Source: an uncultured Lutibacter sp.
GTDB taxonomy: Bacteria; Bacteroidota; Bacteroidia; Flavobacteriales; Flavobacteriaceae
Assembly: GCF_947493565.1 (NCBI RefSeq)
Contig: NZ_CANLRG010000004.1
Location: forward strand, 62,001 to 126,000
Direction: 5' to 3'
DNA length: 64,000 bases
Of the stretch, positions 38,947 to 47,498 are shown piece after piece. The notes below the pieces were generated by a model, which saw only the letters and a program-made list of their open reading frames with translations, searched no databases and was not told where the DNA came from. A program made the translations under genes and the position numbers. The stretch's first letter is position 1. The number at the start of each line of letters is the position of its first letter.

Positions 38947-39314
38947 TTCTCTGTCTTTTTGTCATTAATTTTATCTAATATTGATTCTAGTTCTACAATA
39001 TCAATATCATTTTTTTTCACAAAAAAAGATACCATACTTTTAAAAGACCCTCCAAAATATCCATCCACAAGTTTATTTAAACTCTGATTACTGTAATCGG
39101 TTTTTTTAATTAAAGGATAGTATATATGCCCTCTTCCTTGGGCTTTATGAGCAACAAAATTTTTATTTTCCAATATTCTAATAATTGTTGAAACCGTGTT
39201 ATATGCCGGCTTTGGCGTTGGTAATTGTGTTATAATTTCTTTTACAGATGCTTCTTCCAAGTCCCATAAAACTTGCATTAATTGTTCTTCTGCTTTTGTT
39301 AATTGTTTCTCCAT
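38943..39314 (-). CDS. BlaI/MecI/CopY-type transcriptional repressor
   Basis: 123 residues: winged helix (LTKAEEQLMQVLWDLEEASVKEIITQL then PAYNTVSTIIRILENKNFVAHKAQGRGHIYYPL) and a C-terminal dimerisation helix region. First gene of the operon, with the M56 gene overlapping its stop. It should bind the AACTAA-TTAGTT palindromes upstream and be inactivated by the membrane peptidase. No Cys or His cluster suggestive of CopY copper binding. Confidence 0.92.
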   Translation of the reverse strand: MEKQLTKAEEQLMQVLWDLEEASVKEIITQLPTPKPAYNTVSTIIRILENKNFVAHKAQGRGHIYYPLIKKTDYSNQSLNKLVDGYFGGSFKSMVSFFVKKNDIDIVELESILDKINDKKTEK

Positions 39315-39319
39315 TTTTC

Positions 39320-39384
39320 AACTAAATTTTTAGTTCAACACAACAAATATAACTAAAAAATTAGTTTAAACTAATTTTTTAGTT
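39320..39384 (-). promoter_or_regulatory. blaI operon promoter and operators
   Basis: A perfect 34-bp palindrome spans 39351-39384, made of two 16-bp sites (AACTAAAAAATTAGTT and AACTAATTTTTTAGTT) two bases apart. A third site, AACTAAATTTTTAGTT, is at 39320-39335. Minus-strand -7 box TATATTTG (39351-39344) predicts a start near 39340, so the palindrome covers the -33 region and the third site lies at about +5 to +20. This is the layout expected for BlaI autorepression. Confidence 0.75.
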
Positions 39385-39447
39385 GAAAAATTTGCACAAT
39401 TATTGATAATTCAATTTCTTTTATATATTTGAAAACATAAATTTTAT

Positions 39448-39948
39448 ATGGACATATTTCTTTTAATCATAGGTTTTTTATTTGCTCTGTTAGGTATTAT
39501 TGGCTCCTTTTTACCAGTTTTGCCAGGCCCTTTTACCAGTTGGATTGGATTATTATTGCTTCATTTAACCAATGTAGTTCCATTAAATTGGACATTTTTG
39601 GGAATTACCCTTGCTATTGCTATATTAATTTGGCTAATTGATTACTTTATTCCTGCTATGGGAACTAAAAAGTTTGGAGGTACTCGCTATGGAGTTATTG
39701 GAACTATGGTTGGATTAATCATCGGAATTTTGTTTCTAGGCCCTTTTGGAATTATCATTGGTCCTTTTGCTGGCGCTTTTATAGGTGAACTAATAAAAGA
39801 TGCTAACAATACTAAAAAAGCTTTAAAAGCTGCCTTTGGTAGTTTTATTGGTTTTTTAACCTCAGCTTTTATAAAATTTGTAGCAGCAGTAGTATTTACC
39901 TCTTTCTATATTTCTATATTTTGGGAGTACAGAAGCTTATTTTTCTAG
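39448..39948 (+). CDS. DUF456 family membrane protein
   Basis: 166 residues, four or more glycine-rich hydrophobic segments (FLLIIGFLFALLGIIGSFLPVLPGP; GTMVGLIIGILFLGPFGIIIGPFAGAFIGEL), the DUF456 pattern. Function unknown. A -7 box TATATTTG at 39424-39431 serves it. Divergent from blaI and close enough that the 34-bp palindrome might also affect it. Confidence 0.85.
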   Translation: MDIFLLIIGFLFALLGIIGSFLPVLPGPFTSWIGLLLLHLTNVVPLNWTFLGITLAIAILIWLIDYFIPAMGTKKFGGTRYGVIGTMVGLIIGILFLGPFGIIIGPFAGAFIGELIKDANNTKKALKAAFGSFIGFLTSAFIKFVAAVVFTSFYISIFWEYRSLFF

Positions 39949-39965
39949 TTTAAAAAAGCTTTAAA

Positions 39966-40068
39966 AATAAAAAAAGCGTCCCGGTTTTTCGGGAAGCTTT
40001 CCATCGGTTTTAAAAACCATGACGCTTTTAAACGTCAAACAACACAACTAAATCGCTTTCGAAGCGAT
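39966..40068 (-). ncRNA. Candidate small structured RNA, own promoter and terminator
   Basis: Reading the minus strand from about 40068: a 5' hairpin ATCGCTT-CGA-AAGCGAT (40068-40052), a single-stranded GU-rich stretch (about 40051-40030), then an outer stem AAAAGCGTC (40029-40021) with GACGCTTTT (39980-39972) that encloses two hairpins (GGTTT/AAACC about 40018-40006; CCCG/CGGG 39993-39980) and runs into seven T on the RNA strand. A perfect promoter lies directly upstream. No ORF of note. It could be a known flavobacterial RNA such as Flavo-1, which I cannot verify; it is probably not a lysS leader because it reads away from lysS. Confidence 0.55.
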
Positions 40069-40071
40069 AGG

Positions 40072-40101
40072 CAAATATATAAATTTTTATTTGATTACAA
40101 A
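40072..40101 (-). promoter_or_regulatory. Promoter of the candidate small RNA
   Basis: Minus-strand TTTG (40101-40098), 18-base spacer, TATATTTG (40079-40072). The predicted +1 at about 40068 is exactly the first base of the 5' hairpin. Confidence 0.6.
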
Positions 40102-40149
40102 TTCTAAATACTTTTTCTTTCTAAATTACTGTTATTTCTGAATTGATTG

Positions 40150-40157
40150 TATCTTTG
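40150..40157 (+). promoter_or_regulatory. lysS -7 box
   Basis: TATCTTTG, a perfect match, 36 bases upstream of the lysS ATG; no clear -33 TTTG. Confidence 0.5.
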
Positions 40158-40192
40158 CAAACTGTTAATAAACGAATTATAAAAAGCAAGGT

Positions 40193-41896
40193 ATGCAATT
40201 AACACCACTTGAAATAGTTAGAAGAGAATCATTACAAAAACTTCGTGAATTAGGTATCAATCCTTATCCTGCAGAAGAATTTAAAACAACAGCTACCATA
40301 AATGACATTCTTACAAAGTTTGATGAATTTGAAGGTAAAGAAGTGATTTTAGCTGGAAGAATGATGAGTAGACGAATTATGGGAAAAGCCTCTTTTGCTG
40401 AATTGAAAGACTCTAGTGGAAGAATGCAAATTTATATCAATAGAGATGAAATTTGCAATGAGGATGATGCAACTTTATACAATACTGTATTCAAAAAATT
40501 ATTGGATATGGGAGATATTATTGGTATAAAAGGAGAAGTATTTAAAACTAAAGTAGGAGAAGAATCTGTAAATGTAAAAGAATTAACTATTCTTTCTAAA
40601 AGCTTAAAACCCTTACCTGTTGTTAAAACAGATGCCGATGGAAAAGTTCATGATGCTTTTTCAGATGCTGAACAAAGATATCGAAGACGTTATGTAGATT
40701 TAATTGTAAACGACCATGTAAAAGAAACGTTTATTAAACGTACAAAAATAACCAACTCAATGCGTGAGTTTTTTAACAACCGTGGTTATTTAGAAGTTGA
40801 AACTCCAATATTACAACCAATACCAGGTGGAGCTGCTGCAAGACCTTTTATAACTCACCATAACACGTTAGATATGCCTTTATACCTACGCATTGCTAAT
40901 GAGCTATATTTAAAGCGTTTAATTGTTGGTGGTTTTGATGCTGTTTATGAGTTTGCTAAAGACTTTAGAAATGAAGGAATGGACAGAACTCATAATCCAG
41001 AGTTTACTGTAATGGAATTGTATGTTGCATATAAAGACTACAACTGGATGATGAAAATGACGGAAGACTTATTAGAAAAAGTTGCCATTGACACTAACGG
41101 TACAACCGAAGTTCAAATTGGTGAAAATAAAGTAAGCTTTAAAGCTCCATATCCAAGAGTGCCTATTTTAGAGGCAATAAAGATCCATACAGGATATGAT
41201 GTTGCTGGAATGAATGAAGTAGAACTAAGAGAGGTATGTAAAAAAGTTGGTATTGAAGTTGATGAAACTATGGGTGTTGGAAAATTAATTGATGAATTAT
41301 TTGGAGAAAAATGTGAGCATCATTATATCCAACCAACTTTTATTACCGATTATCCTAAAGAAATGAGCCCTCTTACCAAAGAACATAGAACAAACCCTGC
41401 ATTAACTGAGCGCTTTGAATTAATGGTGAATGGTAAAGAATTAGCAAATGCATACTCTGAATTAAATGATCCTATTGATCAAAAAGAACGTTTTGAAGAT
41501 CAATTAAAATTATCTGAAAAAGGTGACGATGAAGCCATGTTTATTGATCAAGATTTTATACGTGCATTAGAATATGGTATGCCTCCTACCTCAGGAATTG
41601 GAATTGGAATAGACAGATTAACAATGTTTATGACCAACAATAGCTCTATTCAAGAAGTCCTATTTTTCCCACAAATGAAACCTGAAAAGAAAGCTCCTAC
41701 AGTTGAATTAAACGACGATGAAAAAGCCGTTTTTGAAATTCTTAAAAAAACAGAAAAAATTGAGTTATCAGAATTAAAAACTCAAAGTGGTTTAAGCAAC
41801 AAAAAGTGGGATAAAACAATGAAAGGTTTAACCAAACATAAATTAGCTAAGGTTAATAATACTGACGAAGGTTTATTTGTTGAAATAACATCTTAA
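40193..41896 (+). CDS. lysS: Lysine-tRNA ligase (class II) with C-terminal extension
   Basis: Charges tRNA-Lys. 567 residues: OB-fold anticodon domain (about 50-150, with [22 protein letters not shown]), class II core with motif 1 ([17 protein letters not shown]), motif 2 ([20 protein letters not shown]) and motif 3 ([17 protein letters not shown]). After the usual end at FFPQMKPE there are about 65 extra residues that look like a winged helix ([22 protein letters not shown] then LTKHKLAKV). Such tails occur in Bacteroidota LysRS. Terminator follows. Confidence 0.96.
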   Translation: MQLTPLEIVRRESLQKLRELGINPYPAEEFKTTATINDILTKFDEFEGKEVILAGRMMSRRIMGKASFAELKDSSGRMQIYINRDEICNEDDATLYNTVFKKLLDMGDIIGIKGEVFKTKVGEESVNVKELTILSKSLKPLPVVKTDADGKVHDAFSDAEQRYRRRYVDLIVNDHVKETFIKRTKITNSMREFFNNRGYLEVETPILQPIPGGAAARPFITHHNTLDMPLYLRIANELYLKRLIVGGFDAVYEFAKDFRNEGMDRTHNPEFTVMELYVAYKDYNWMMKMTEDLLEKVAIDTNGTTEVQIGENKVSFKAPYPRVPILEAIKIHTGYDVAGMNEVELREVCKKVGIEVDETMGVGKLIDELFGEKCEHHYIQPTFITDYPKEMSPLTKEHRTNPALTERFELMVNGKELANAYSELNDPIDQKERFEDQLKLSEKGDDEAMFIDQDFIRALEYGMPPTSGIGIGIDRLTMFMTNNSSIQEVLFFPQMKPEKKAPTVELNDDEKAVFEILKKTEKIELSELKTQSGLSNKKWDKTMKGLTKHKLAKVNNTDEGLFVEITS

Positions 41897-41922
41897 AATC
41901 TTTAGAGTTTCAAAATAAAAAT

Positions 41923-41956
41923 AAAAGGAATTACGTAACTGTAGTTCCTTTTTTTA
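41923..41956 (+). terminator. lysS terminator
   Basis: AAAAGGAATTAC pairs with GTAGTTCCTTTT (one G-U) around TAACT-type loop, followed by T-run. Confidence 0.85.
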
Positions 41957-42050
41957 TATTTTTTTATAATCAATCTAAACTACTGTAAACACAATAATAA
42001 TTATCCATAAATTCTTATCTTCGGCGACAGTTTATTAAAAATTAGAAAAA

Positions 42051-43430
42051 ATGTTTAAAAAATTAAAAGGATTTACGCGTGCCTTTTGGACAGCAAATAT
42101 TGTTGAACTTTTAGAAAGAGGTGCATATTATGGTGTTTTCATTGTAATCACTTTGTATTTATCAAGAATTTTAGGCTTTTCTGATGTAGAAGCCGCATTA
42201 ATTTCTGGTATATTTTCTGGAGGTTTATATTTATTACCAACTTTTACAGGTGCATTGGCAGATAAAATTGGGTTTAAATCTTCTTTAATAATAGCATTCA
42301 CATTATTAAGCATCGGATATTTTGGATTAGGGGTTTTACCAACTACTTTAGAAGCTATTGGATTAGTTGATTATTCTGACGGAATCAAATTTACAGGTTT
42401 ATTAGAATCAGCACAAAGATGGTCTATTGTACCAATAATGTTGGTAATTATGATTGGTGGATCCTTCATTAAATCTGTAATTACTGGAACAGTTGCAAAA
42501 GAAACTACAGAAAATAACAGAGCTTTAGGGTTTTCTATATTTTATATGATGGTAAATATTGGTGCTTTTTCTGGGAAGACCATTGTAAAACCATTACGAG
42601 TTTCTATGGGAGATATGGGATTAGTTTACCTAAATTATTTCTCTGCAGCTATGACATTTATTGCTTTAATTATGATTGTTTTTTTCTACAAATCTTCTAA
42701 AACCGAAGGAAAAGGAAAAACGCTTAAAGAAATTTGGACGGCATTAATTAAAGTAGTTACTAATGGTAGATTAATAACATTGATATTAATTATAACCGGC
42801 TTTTGGATGGTACAACATCAATTGTATGCAACTATGCCAAAATATGTGTTAAGAATGGCTGGAGAGGGTGCTTCTCCATCTTGGTACGCCAACGTTAACC
42901 CACTAGTTGTAGTACTTACCGTTACATTAGTAACAAGATTAATGGCTAGTAAAACTCCTTTATTTTCTATGACTGTTGGTATGTTTATTATGCCTCTTTC
43001 AGCACTTGTTATGGCTTCTGGAAATTTGATGAGTGGAGCTGATATTGATCTTGGAATAATTAGCATGCATCCAATTGCTCTTATGATGGTTTTAGGAATT
43101 GTTTTACAAGGTTTAGCAGAATCGTTTATTTCTCCTAGATTTTTACAATTTTTCTCTTTACAAGCTCCAAAAGGAGAAGAAGGATTGTACTTAGGTTTCA
43201 GCCATTTACATTCATTTATTTCTTCTGTTGTAGGTTTTGGTTTGTCTGGATATTTACTTTCAAAATATTGTCCAGAACCTAAATTATTTGAAACTCACGA
43301 AGCTTGGCAAGCAGCTTCTGTAAACGCACATTATATATGGTATTACTTTGCTGGAATTGCCTTATTTTCGGCAATTTCATTAATTGTTTATGGTAAAGTA
43401 ATTGAAAAATTAGATGCTAAAAAAGTATAA
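42051..43430 (+). CDS. POT/PTR-family peptide transporter (MFS)
   Basis: 459 residues, about 12-14 helices. The first helix holds VELLERGAYYG, the ExxERxxYY proton-coupling motif of POT transporters, so di- and tripeptide uptake with protons is likely. Other POT-like points: FYMMVNIGAFSG in helix 5 and the FSPRFLQ-like ISPRFLQFFS in the second half. Length matches. Flanked by terminators, so monocistronic. Other MFS substrates cannot be excluded. Confidence 0.82.
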   Translation: MFKKLKGFTRAFWTANIVELLERGAYYGVFIVITLYLSRILGFSDVEAALISGIFSGGLYLLPTFTGALADKIGFKSSLIIAFTLLSIGYFGLGVLPTTLEAIGLVDYSDGIKFTGLLESAQRWSIVPIMLVIMIGGSFIKSVITGTVAKETTENNRALGFSIFYMMVNIGAFSGKTIVKPLRVSMGDMGLVYLNYFSAAMTFIALIMIVFFYKSSKTEGKGKTLKEIWTALIKVVTNGRLITLILIITGFWMVQHQLYATMPKYVLRMAGEGASPSWYANVNPLVVVLTVTLVTRLMASKTPLFSMTVGMFIMPLSALVMASGNLMSGADIDLGIISMHPIALMMVLGIVLQGLAESFISPRFLQFFSLQAPKGEEGLYLGFSHLHSFISSVVGFGLSGYLLSKYCPEPKLFETHEAWQAASVNAHYIWYYFAGIALFSAISLIVYGKVIEKLDAKKV

Positions 43431-43440
43431 TTTATAATCT

Positions 43441-43475
43441 AAAAAGAGGAACTACAATTGTAATTCCTCTTTTAA
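43441..43475 (+). terminator. Terminator after peptide transporter
   Basis: AAAAGAGGAA-TACAATTGTA-TTCCTCTTTT hairpin with A and T flanks. Confidence 0.85.
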
Positions 43476-43482
43476 TATAAAG

Positions 43483-43650
43483 TTATTCCAAAATTTCATT
43501 TAAGATAATGATCTGGAGATTGTATAGCGCTATGACTGTCGATGAATTAAAATCGATTTTCGAATATCTAAACTCTACACCACCAATTGAAAATCTAGTA
43601 CCTAATCCATTACCTCCAATAAATCCATAACCTAATTTATTTAAAAGGAA
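43483..43650 (-). pseudogene. Possible coding remnant in a 366-base gap
   Basis: The gap 43431-43796 has no complete gene. On the minus strand 55 codons without stop run from 43650 to a TAA at 43485-43483, with no Met. The translation (LGYGFIGGNGLGTRFSIGG then VEFRYSKIDF) looks like outer-membrane barrel or repeat sequence, not random AT-rich DNA. It could be a gene tail left by deletion, or chance. The remaining gap holds the preceding terminator and a -7 box TAATTTTG (43752-43759) for the next gene. Confidence 0.3.
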
Positions 43651-43796
43651 TTACTTTTTAGCAGTTTCTTTTTTATTAAAAATTAACATTTCATTAACTA
43701 AAAATACGCACTAAAGTGGGGTTACTACTTAATTTTTAATGGCTAAATGGTTAATTTTGATGTTATTCAATCAATCTATTTAAACAAGTTATAATT

Positions 43797-45956
43797 ATGA
43801 TACAAAAAACAACAGCAACGCTGTTTAAAACAATTACCATTTTTAGTATGGTAACTGTTTTAATAAGCTGCAATCAAACCAAAGAAAAAGAAGAAAAAAT
43901 GCAAACTCAAAATGTTTTATTGCAAGAATGGACAGGACCTTACGGTGGAGTTCCTGCTTTTGATAAAATGAACATTGATGACATTAAGCCTGCGCTTGAA
44001 AAAGGAATGGAAGAAAATTTACAAGAAATTGATGACATCACTAGTAATGTAGAAACCCCAACTTTTGAAAACACTATTGTTCCTTTAGAAAAGGCTGGGG
44101 AAACCTTAGATAGAGTGTTTAGTTATTATGGTATTTGGAGCTCAAATACGTCTTCTGCAGAGTTTAGAAAAATTCAAGGTGAAATGGCACCTATTTTATC
44201 AGAATTCAACTCAAAAATATCGCAAAATAAGGCGCTTTTTAAACGTATAAAAACAGTGTATGACAATTCATTAAAAACTCCTTTAGAAGATGATCAACAA
44301 CGTGTAGTTCAGCTTACTTATGAAGGATTTGCCATGAATGGTGCTGAGCTTGATGATGAAAAAAAAGCTCGTTATGCTGAAATCAACAAAGAGCTTTCAA
44401 CACTATATACCAATTTTTCTAATAACATTTTAGCAGATGAAGAAAACTATGTAGTGTACTTAACTAAAGATCAACTTGGAGGCTTATCTGAAGGCATGAT
44501 AAAATCTATGGCTAAAATCGCTTCAGATAAAGGTCAAGAAGGTAAATATGCAGTTCCAAACACAAGATCTTATATGGATCCATTTTTAACCTATTCAACA
44601 GAAAGAGAATTACGCAAACAAGTTTGGACAAACTATTATTCTAGAGGCGACAATGGAGATGAATTTGATAATAATGAAAATATTGCTAAAATTTTAAAAT
44701 TAAGAAAAGAACGTGTAGGCTTATTGGGTTACGATAATTTTGGAGATTGGCGCTTACAAAACAGAATGGCTAAAACTCCTGAAAATGCTATGAATTTAAT
44801 GAATGCTGTTTGGCCAGCAGCTATTGCTAGAGTACATGAAGAAGTAAAAGATATGCAAAATGTTGCAAATGCTGCAGGAGATAATATTACTATTGAACCT
44901 TGGGATTATAGATTTTATGCTGAAAAAGTTAGAAAACAAAAATATGATTTAGACTCGGATGAAGTTAAACAATATTTACAATTAGATAAATTAACTCAAG
45001 CTTTATTTTTTGTAGCTGGAGAATTGTTTGATTATAATTTTACTCCTGTTGCTGAAGGAAGCGTTCCTGTTTTTCAGGAAGATGTTAAAGTTTGGGAAGT
45101 TACTGATAAATCAACTAACAAACATATTGGATTGTGGTATTTAGATCCATTTGCACGCCCTGGAAAAAGATCGGGAGCTTGGGCTACAACTTATAGAAGT
45201 CATACTACATTCGATGGAAAAAAGACAGTACTTGCTTCAAATAATTCAAACTTTGTAAAACCCGCTCCTGGTGAAGCTCTTTTAGTTTCTTGGGATGACG
45301 CGACTACTTTTTTACATGAATTTGGACATGCTTTACACTTCTTTTCATCTAATGTAAAATACCCAACTTTAAACAGTGGTGTTAGAGATTATACAGAATT
45401 CCAATCACAAGTATTAGAACGTTGGTTATCTACTGATAAAGTAATTAATCAGTTTTTAGTTCATTACAAAACTGGAGAAGTAATTCCTCAAAAATTGGTT
45501 GAAAAAATTAAGAAAGCTTCAACTTTTAATCAAGGATTTTCAACTACAGAATATTTAGCTTCTGCAATAATGGATATGAAATTTCACATGGCTGATCCAT
45601 CAAATATAGATGTTGATGCTTTTGAAAAAGAAACCTTAAACGAACTAAATATGCCAAAAGAATTGGTTATGCGACATAGAACACCTCATTTTGGGCATGT
45701 ATTTTCTGGAGAAGGATATGCAACCGCTTATTATGGTTATATGTGGGCAGATGTTTTAACAGCTGATGCCGCTGAAGCTTTTGCAGAAGCTCCTAGTGGT
45801 TTTTATGACAAAGAATTAGCTGCCAAAATGGTACAATATTTATTTGCTCCTAGAAACTCAATGGATCCAGCTGAAGCCTATAGAAAATTTAGAGGTCGTG
45901 ATGCTAAAATTGATGCCTTAATGCGTGACAGAGGCTTTCCAGTTCCTTCAAAATAG
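43797..45956 (+). CDS. M3 family metallopeptidase (Dcp-like), lipoprotein
   Basis: 719 residues. Lipoprotein signal (VTVLISC, Cys25), so it probably acts at the envelope. Zinc site HEFGHALHFF with the downstream Glu region (DYTEFQSQVLERW), and HFGHVFSGEGYATAYYGYMWADV of the M3A/Dcp group. It should trim dipeptides or oligopeptides from peptide ends, which fits beside a peptide transporter although terminators separate the two. Full length. Confidence 0.93.
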   Translation: MIQKTTATLFKTITIFSMVTVLISCNQTKEKEEKMQTQNVLLQEWTGPYGGVPAFDKMNIDDIKPALEKGMEENLQEIDDITSNVETPTFENTIVPLEKAGETLDRVFSYYGIWSSNTSSAEFRKIQGEMAPILSEFNSKISQNKALFKRIKTVYDNSLKTPLEDDQQRVVQLTYEGFAMNGAELDDEKKARYAEINKELSTLYTNFSNNILADEENYVVYLTKDQLGGLSEGMIKSMAKIASDKGQEGKYAVPNTRSYMDPFLTYSTERELRKQVWTNYYSRGDNGDEFDNNENIAKILKLRKERVGLLGYDNFGDWRLQNRMAKTPENAMNLMNAVWPAAIARVHEEVKDMQNVANAAGDNITIEPWDYRFYAEKVRKQKYDLDSDEVKQYLQLDKLTQALFFVAGELFDYNFTPVAEGSVPVFQEDVKVWEVTDKSTNKHIGLWYLDPFARPGKRSGAWATTYRSHTTFDGKKTVLASNNSNFVKPAPGEALLVSWDDATTFLHEFGHALHFFSSNVKYPTLNSGVRDYTEFQSQVLERWLSTDKVINQFLVHYKTGEVIPQKLVEKIKKASTFNQGFSTTEYLASAIMDMKFHMADPSNIDVDAFEKETLNELNMPKELVMRHRTPHFGHVFSGEGYATAYYGYMWADVLTADAAEAFAEAPSGFYDKELAAKMVQYLFAPRNSMDPAEAYRKFRGRDAKIDALMRDRGFPVPSK

Positions 45957-45976
45957 CCCAAATATTAAAGAGATTG

Positions 45977-46005
45977 AGGAGTTACAGTTATGTAGCTCCT
46001 TTTTT
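45977..46005 (+). terminator. Terminator after M3 peptidase
   Basis: AGGAGTTAC / GTAGCTCCT (9 bp with one G-U) and five T. Confidence 0.8.
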
Positions 46006-46065
46006 CTTTTACATTCATTTAAAAATTAGTAACTTAGATACTTATAATACTAAATTTAAAAAGCC

Positions 46066-47361
46066 ATGGTAACTAATACTATACCTTTTGTAAAAAAATT
46101 GGCTAAACCAATTCTTATATTTTTATTATTAATTGGTTGCTATCAATTCAGCTACGCATCTAAAACTTATATTGATACCGTAGGTGTTAACAGATATCGT
46201 GGTATTGTTTTGGATAGTAAACACAAAAAACCATTAATTTTTGCATCTATAACTGTTAATGGAACTAATATAAGCACAGTAACAAACTCACAAGGAAAGT
46301 TTTTATTGAAAATTCCTAAAAAAATTAATTCACAGCACATAACCGTTTCTTTTTTGGGCTATACTAGTAAAGTCATAAATCTAAAAAATCTTGAAAATAA
46401 AAATAATGTCATAAAATTAGACACCTATATTGAGGAGCTATCTGAAGTTAAAATTATCACTAAAGATGCCCTTTCCTTGGTTAAAGAAGCATTAAAACGT
46501 CGTGGTGAAAACTATTTTAATGATGATACTAATATGACAGCTTTCTATAGAGAAACCATCAAAAAAAGAAGAACTTATGTATCATTATCTGAAGCCGTTG
46601 TAGAAATACATAAACAACCATATAATACCTCTAGAAGTGATTTACTTAAACTATATAAATCTAGAAAAAGTACCGATTATAGAAAACTAGACACCATAGC
46701 TTTAAAATTAAGGGGAGGTCCCTTTAGTACTTTGCACTTGGATATTATGAAAAATCCACATTTAATTTTTACAGAAGATATGGGTCAAATTTATACATTC
46801 ACTTTTGATAAATCAACCAAAATAGATAACAGGCCTATTTATGTAATTAATTTTAAACAAAAATCATCTGTTTCAGAACCTTTTTTTTACGGAAAATTAT
46901 ATATTGATGCACAATCCTTAGCTCTAACAAGTGCTAAATTTAAAGTAAACTTAGACAATCCAGAAAAAGCTGGTAAGTTATTTATACTTAAAAAGCCTAG
47001 AAAGGCAAATGTAATACCTATTGAAGCTAGCTATCAGGTTAATTACAAAGTAACAAATAACAAATGGTATTATGGCTACAGTAGAATTCAACTTGGGTTT
47101 AAGGTTGATTATGATAAAAAATTATTTAACTCTGTTTATTACTCAACCATTGAAATGGCCATTACTAACTGGGAAAAAAATACAACTAATAGACCTATAA
47201 AATTAAAAGACCGATTAAAATCTTCGGTAATAATGAGCGATGAAGCATCTGGTTTTGAAGATGCTGAATTTTGGGGAGAATACAATGTAATAGAGCCCGA
47301 AAAACCTATTGAAGCTGCCATCAAAAAAATTCAAAAACAATTAAAAAGAAATAAAACTTAA
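46066..47361 (+). CDS. Carboxypeptidase-regulatory-like (CarboxypepD_reg) envelope protein
   Basis: 431 residues with a signal peptide (about 1-31). Residues about 40-120 form a CarboxypepD_reg-like beta sandwich (YRGIVLDSKHKKPLIFASITVNGTNISTVTNSQGKFLLKIP), the plug-like fold found before many TonB receptors but here without a barrel. The rest (about 140-410) is a beta-rich domain seen in uncharacterised Bacteroidota outer-membrane or periplasmic proteins. Between terminators, so monocistronic. Function unknown. Confidence 0.75.
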   Translation: MVTNTIPFVKKLAKPILIFLLLIGCYQFSYASKTYIDTVGVNRYRGIVLDSKHKKPLIFASITVNGTNISTVTNSQGKFLLKIPKKINSQHITVSFLGYTSKVINLKNLENKNNVIKLDTYIEELSEVKIITKDALSLVKEALKRRGENYFNDDTNMTAFYRETIKKRRTYVSLSEAVVEIHKQPYNTSRSDLLKLYKSRKSTDYRKLDTIALKLRGGPFSTLHLDIMKNPHLIFTEDMGQIYTFTFDKSTKIDNRPIYVINFKQKSSVSEPFFYGKLYIDAQSLALTSAKFKVNLDNPEKAGKLFILKKPRKANVIPIEASYQVNYKVTNNKWYYGYSRIQLGFKVDYDKKLFNSVYYSTIEMAITNWEKNTTNRPIKLKDRLKSSVIMSDEASGFEDAEFWGEYNVIEPEKPIEAAIKKIQKQLKRNKT

Positions 47362-47382
47362 TCTTCTATTTAAGTACTTAAT

Positions 47383-47415
47383 AAACCCATTAATAGCAAT
47401 ATTAATGGGTTTTTC
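47383..47415 (+). terminator. Terminator
   Basis: Perfect 12-bp stem AAACCCATTAAT / ATTAATGGGTTT and T-rich tail after the CarboxypepD_reg-like gene. Confidence 0.88.
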
Positions 47416-47498
47416 TTTAACATATATTTAAGAAGTTTTTTATTTGGGTTTGATATATTAGTCGAATTATTTTTACAAAACAAAAACTAATATTCAAA

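Noticed and set aside
37438-39314. Beta-lactam resistance operon
   Set aside because: BlaI and M56 parts are present but there is no beta-lactamase or PBP2a gene, and the BlaR1 penicillin-binding domain is replaced by a TonB-like domain.
39966-40068. lysS leader riboswitch or T-box
   Set aside because: The only strong promoter and poly-U end are on the minus strand, reading away from lysS; no T-box-like motif was seen on the plus strand.
43524-43533. 10-bp palindrome ATAGCGCTAT as an operator
   Set aside because: Single copy far from any predicted start, within the possible coding remnant; short enough to be chance.
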